Assembly (NCBI GenBank): GCA_902465145.1
Contig: CABQMD010000007.1
Span: 1 to 16,638 of the forward strand
From: an uncultured Succinatimonas sp.
Lineage (GTDB): Bacteria > Pseudomonadota > Gammaproteobacteria > Enterobacterales > Succinivibrionaceae
DNA length: 16,638 bases
Reading direction: 5' to 3'
Shown here: positions 13,998 through 16,638 of the stretch, piece after piece
Layout of the letters: each line of letters opens with the position of its first letter
Position numbering within the stretch: position 1 is the first letter of the stretch
The notes under the pieces: generated by a model
The model's input: the letters and a program-made list of their open reading frames with translations, nothing else
What the model was told of the DNA's origin: nothing
Database searches by the model: none
Translations under genes and position numbers: made by a program

Positions 13998-15386
13998 ATG
14001 ACTTTTAAACGTACTGCAGCTGCAGTGGCAGTAATTTGCGGTTTGGCACTGATTTCATCTCCATCGGCATATGCATCAGCTCCTTTTTTCGGACCAAGCA
14101 GTGCAGACGGAAGTGTTCCTTCTTTAGCTCCCATGGTTAAGCAGGTATTGCCAAGTGTTGTCAATATTCAGGTAAAGGGCAAAAAAAATGTTGATGTACC
14201 CGCTTTGCAAATTCCTGAAGAGTTCAGATTCATGTTTCCGGGTATGGATAATCAGACCCGCAAACAGCAACGTGAATTTAAGGCATTGGGCTCTGGAGTT
14301 ATAGTCAATGCCAAAGAAGGATTGGTGGTTACCAATTTTCATGTGGTTGACGGTGCTGATGAAATAAAAATTGAGACTTCTGACGGACGCAGTTTCAGTG
14401 CTAAAAAGGTTGGTGAAGATCAACATACGGATTTGGCGCTTCTGAAGCTTAAAGATTTTTCCAATCTGACTGAAATGTCTATAGCCGATTCTGATGAATT
14501 GCAGGTAGGTGATTTTGCCGTGGCCATAGGCAATCCTTTTGGTTTGGGACAAACGGTAACTTCTGGCATAGTGTCTGCTTTGGGAAGGTCCGGTCTTAAT
14601 ATAGAAAATATTGAGAATTTTATCCAAACTGATGCAGCCATCAACAGCGGTAATTCAGGCGGAGCTTTGGTTAATCTGAAAGGAGAGCTTATAGGCATCA
14701 ATACCGCTATTTTGGGACCTAATGGCGGCAATATAGGTATAGGTTTTGCCATTCCGTCCAATATGGTAAAAACAGTTACAGCACAATTGCTAAAGTACGG
14801 CAGTGTTAAGCGTGGCATGCTTGGTGTTACCGGTACTGAACTTAATGCCGATTTGGCTCAAAGCTTCGGTTATTCGCAGAGTTCAGGTGCTTTTGTTAAC
14901 GAAGTTATGAAGGGAAGTGCAGCAGACAAAGCTGGACTTAAGTCCGGCGATATCATTACTTCGGTAAACGGACGTAAAGTGTCGTCATTTGCTCAGTTAC
15001 GTGCTGCCGTTGCTACTAATCGTCCTGGCAGTACTATAGATATCGGTGTGTTCCGTGACGGAAAGGCTCTTTCTTTGAAGGTAAAACTTGGTGATGAAAG
15101 CTCTTTTGAGGCTGAAGGGGATGCTGACGATGCAGGATCTTTATCACCTGCATTAGAAGGAGCATCTCTTGCCAACAGCGATGACGGTGTCAAAATTGTT
15201 AATGTGCAACAGGGATCTATGGCTCAGCGTCTTGGATTAAAGAACGGGGATGTGATCACCGGATTAAATCGTTCAGATGTAGGTAATATTGCAGAATTAA
15301 AGAGTCTTTTGAATAAGACCAAAGGTCGTATCAGTGCTTTGAGAGTGGTAAGAGGAAATTCCGAGATTTTTATCACCTTAAGATAA
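13998..15386 (+). CDS. degQ: Periplasmic serine endoprotease DegQ (HtrA family)
   Basis: DegQ is a periplasmic trypsin-like protease and chaperone that degrades misfolded envelope proteins. The 462-residue precursor (455 in E. coli) has a signal peptide (residues 1-27 or so, ending SPSAYASA), a protease domain, and two PDZ domains (about 272-365 and 395-462). The catalytic triad is H115 (TNFHVVDG), D145 (HTDLALLKL) and S220 (NSGNSGGALVN). PDZ1 contains MLGVTG and SAADKAGLKSGDIITSVNG; PDZ2 contains AQRLGLKNGDVITGLN. ATG 13998 has AAGGA 8 nt upstream. The two PDZ domains and cleavable signal separate it from DegS. DegP and DegQ are similar; I prefer DegQ because of the zapG-degQ-degS order and the lack of the long DegP LA-loop insertion. 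Confidence 0.93.
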   Translation: MTFKRTAAAVAVICGLALISSPSAYASAPFFGPSSADGSVPSLAPMVKQVLPSVVNIQVKGKKNVDVPALQIPEEFRFMFPGMDNQTRKQQREFKALGSGVIVNAKEGLVVTNFHVVDGADEIKIETSDGRSFSAKKVGEDQHTDLALLKLKDFSNLTEMSIADSDELQVGDFAVAIGNPFGLGQTVTSGIVSALGRSGLNIENIENFIQTDAAINSGNSGGALVNLKGELIGINTAILGPNGGNIGIGFAIPSNMVKTVTAQLLKYGSVKRGMLGVTGTELNADLAQSFGYSQSSGAFVNEVMKGSAADKAGLKSGDIITSVNGRKVSSFAQLRAAVATNRPGSTIDIGVFRDGKALSLKVKLGDESSFEAEGDADDAGSLSPALEGASLANSDDGVKIVNVQQGSMAQRLGLKNGDVITGLNRSDVGNIAELKSLLNKTKGRISALRVVRGNSEIFITLR

Positions 15387-15484
15387 GCTGAAGATAAGTT
15401 TGCTATGTTCTGTATTTGTGATGAAGAACGTTAACTGATATCTTGTTTTCAGTAAATGTTATAAAGCGCTTATTTTTTTGTAAA

Positions 15485-15517
15485 ACCGTCGGGGAGTATG
15501 AGCTCCGGCGGTTTTTT
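15485..15517 (+). terminator. Rho-independent terminator after degQ
   Basis: ACCGTCGGGG (15485-15494) pairs with CTCCGGCGGT (15503-15512) over 10 bp with two G-U pairs and an 8-nt loop, followed by six T residues (15512-15517). It separates degQ from degS. Confidence 0.85.
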
Positions 15518-15539
15518 CGTATTCTAAACAGACTTTTTG

Positions 15540-15568
15540 CTGACAAAAGATTACATCTTGCGCAAAAT
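15540..15568 (+). promoter_or_regulatory. Candidate promoter for degS
   Basis: CTGACA (15540-15545, five of six matches to TTGACA) and CAAAAT (15563-15568, four of six to TATAAT) are 17 bp apart. The terminator just upstream means degS needs its own promoter, and this is the best pair in the 78 bases available. Confidence 0.35.
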
Positions 15569-15595
15569 GGAGTAGTTGAAAAGGAGAAAAAGAAC

Positions 15596-16638
15596 GTGGG
15601 CAGGAAGTCTTTGATTGTAATTGTGATCCCAGCTTTGTTGGGAATACTGACGGGGATCATTATTTTAGCCATAAATCCTAATGCGGGACGTCATGTAGGA
15701 GATGTTTTGTATTCAAAGGGCGTTAATGTGGACAGTTATGCTTATGCAGTAGCCAAGGCTGCCCCCAGTGTGGTTAATATTTATGTAACGTCATTAAGTG
15801 CAGAAGATCCTTCAAAAGACAGCGGAAATGAGAACGCGGAGATCCGCAACAGTGCATCGGGAGTGATCATGCGTTCAGACGGTTATATTGTCACAAATTA
15901 TCACGTGGTTCCGTCTTCAAATGAATCAGGGCAGGCTATTTGGGCCATGTTGCGTACCGGTGAACTTTATCAGGCTTTTGTCGTCGGATTTGATCCCCGT
16001 ACAGATATTGCCGTACTAAAAGTTGACGCTCCTGACTTGAAAGCTATAGAGATTCAGGGAGTAAGACATGAACCTCAAGTTGGCGATATAGTACTGGCTA
16101 TAGGTAATCCCAATAATTTGGGACAGACTGTAACCCACGGGATCATATCGGCAACAGCCAGATCTGGGACCGGACTTATGGCACGTAATCAGATGAATAT
16201 ACGCGAAGGGGTACAGGATCTTATACAAACGGATGCTCCAATCAACAATGGCAATTCAGGCGGTGCTTTGGTAAATACTGCAGGTGAGTTGGTCGGAATA
16301 AATACGGCTTCTTTTAACGGATATCAAACTTACGGCATAGGCTTTGCCGTACCTACTAAACTAGTTACCGCGGTAATGAGCGAAATTATTTCGCACGGAA
16401 GGGTGATCAGAGGATATCTCGGAATATCGGATGACGGTTCTGTCCCTTTACCGAATAACCAGGGAATTGGAATTAGAGTCGGTTTTGTAGATCCTTTGGG
16501 CCCTGCGCACGGAATACTTGAGGTAGGGGATGTTATCTATGAGGTAAATACGAGACGTATAGGATCTTTAAAAGAGTTTATTGAGTATATTTCGTCTTCG
16601 GGACCAGGTACAAAACTTAGTTTTAAAATTTTGCGTCA
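15596..16638 (+). CDS. degS: Membrane-anchored serine protease DegS (3' end outside window)
   Basis: DegS is an inner membrane HtrA protease that senses outer membrane protein C-termini and cuts the anti-sigma factor RseA to start the sigma-E response. The open frame runs from GTG 15596, with AAGGAG 9 nt upstream, to the window end (347 codons; 355 in E. coli), so only a few residues are missing. A single uncleaved anchor covers about residues 5-27. The triad is H103 (TNYHVV), D137 (TDIAVLK) and S221 (NNGNSGG). One PDZ domain follows, with the peptide-binding YLGI after RGVIRG-like sequence and a short PDZ loop. R189 matches E. coli R178, but the activation loop L3 between it and the serine is nine residues longer than in E. 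coli. The preceding degQ terminator makes degS a separate transcription unit. Confidence 0.93.
   Translation, partial: MGRKSLIVIVIPALLGILTGIIILAINPNAGRHVGDVLYSKGVNVDSYAYAVAKAAPSVVNIYVTSLSAEDPSKDSGNENAEIRNSASGVIMRSDGYIVTNYHVVPSSNESGQAIWAMLRTGELYQAFVVGFDPRTDIAVLKVDAPDLKAIEIQGVRHEPQVGDIVLAIGNPNNLGQTVTHGIISATARSGTGLMARNQMNIREGVQDLIQTDAPINNGNSGGALVNTAGELVGINTASFNGYQTYGIGFAVPTKLVTAVMSEIISHGRVIRGYLGISDDGSVPLPNNQGIGIRVGFVDPLGPAHGILEVGDVIYEVNTRRIGSLKEFIEYISSSGPGTKLSFKILR

Noticed and set aside
1..16638. CRISPR arrays, insertion sequences, prophage or attachment sites
   Set aside because: I saw no regularly spaced repeats, transposase or integrase motifs, or flanking terminal repeats.

Overview
The window is a stretch of ordinary-looking gammaproteobacterial chromosome: 16 recognisable protein genes (the first and last cut by the window edges) plus one possible small ORF. 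LpxC, AmpD, AcnB, SspB, ZapG/YhcB, the DegQ/DegS pair and a MotX-type flagellar motor protein together place it in the Gammaproteobacteria. MotX implies a sodium-driven polar flagellum. The AT-leaning base use, compact gene order and MotX suit the Aeromonadales, perhaps Succinivibrionaceae, but that placement is inference. I see no tRNA, rRNA, CRISPR, insertion sequence or prophage.

Layout. (1) 1-2413, + strand: the 3' part of ftsZ (cell division) with its own terminator, then lpxC (lipid A synthesis) behind a hairpin-rich leader, then tightly coupled ampD (peptidoglycan recycling). (2) 2480-7056, + strand: acnB and mdh (citrate/malate metabolism), separated by a large hairpin and an extended -10 promoter, then a motX-like gene. 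(3) 7057-7723: the longest gene-free stretch, with a promoter-like and a terminator-like element but no recognised RNA. (4) 7724-11361, + strand: ffh (signal recognition particle), then the classical rpsP-rimM-trmD-rplS ribosome/tRNA operon. (5) 11375-12981, - strand: rplM-rpsI and, after a terminator and a gap, sspB (ClpXP adaptor). sspB converges on rplS at a shared bidirectional terminator. (6) 13283-16638, + strand: a possible 37-codon ORF, zapG, and the periplasmic serine proteases degQ and degS.

Compared with the E. coli gene order (from memory), several blocks are condensed. ftsZ-lpxC is followed directly by ampD and acnB, sspA is missing between rpsI and sspB, and zapE is missing between rplM and zapG. 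The points most worth a second look are: an SspB whose C-terminus lacks the usual ClpX-binding tail and instead carries a duplicated acidic motif; a DegS whose stress-sensing L3 loop appears nine residues longer than in E. coli; a large stem-loop just after acnB; a structured rplM leader ending in a GAAA-tetraloop hairpin; and the 667-base gene-free region before ffh. I found no clearly novel multi-gene system; the interest lies in variants of known genes and in untranslated structure.
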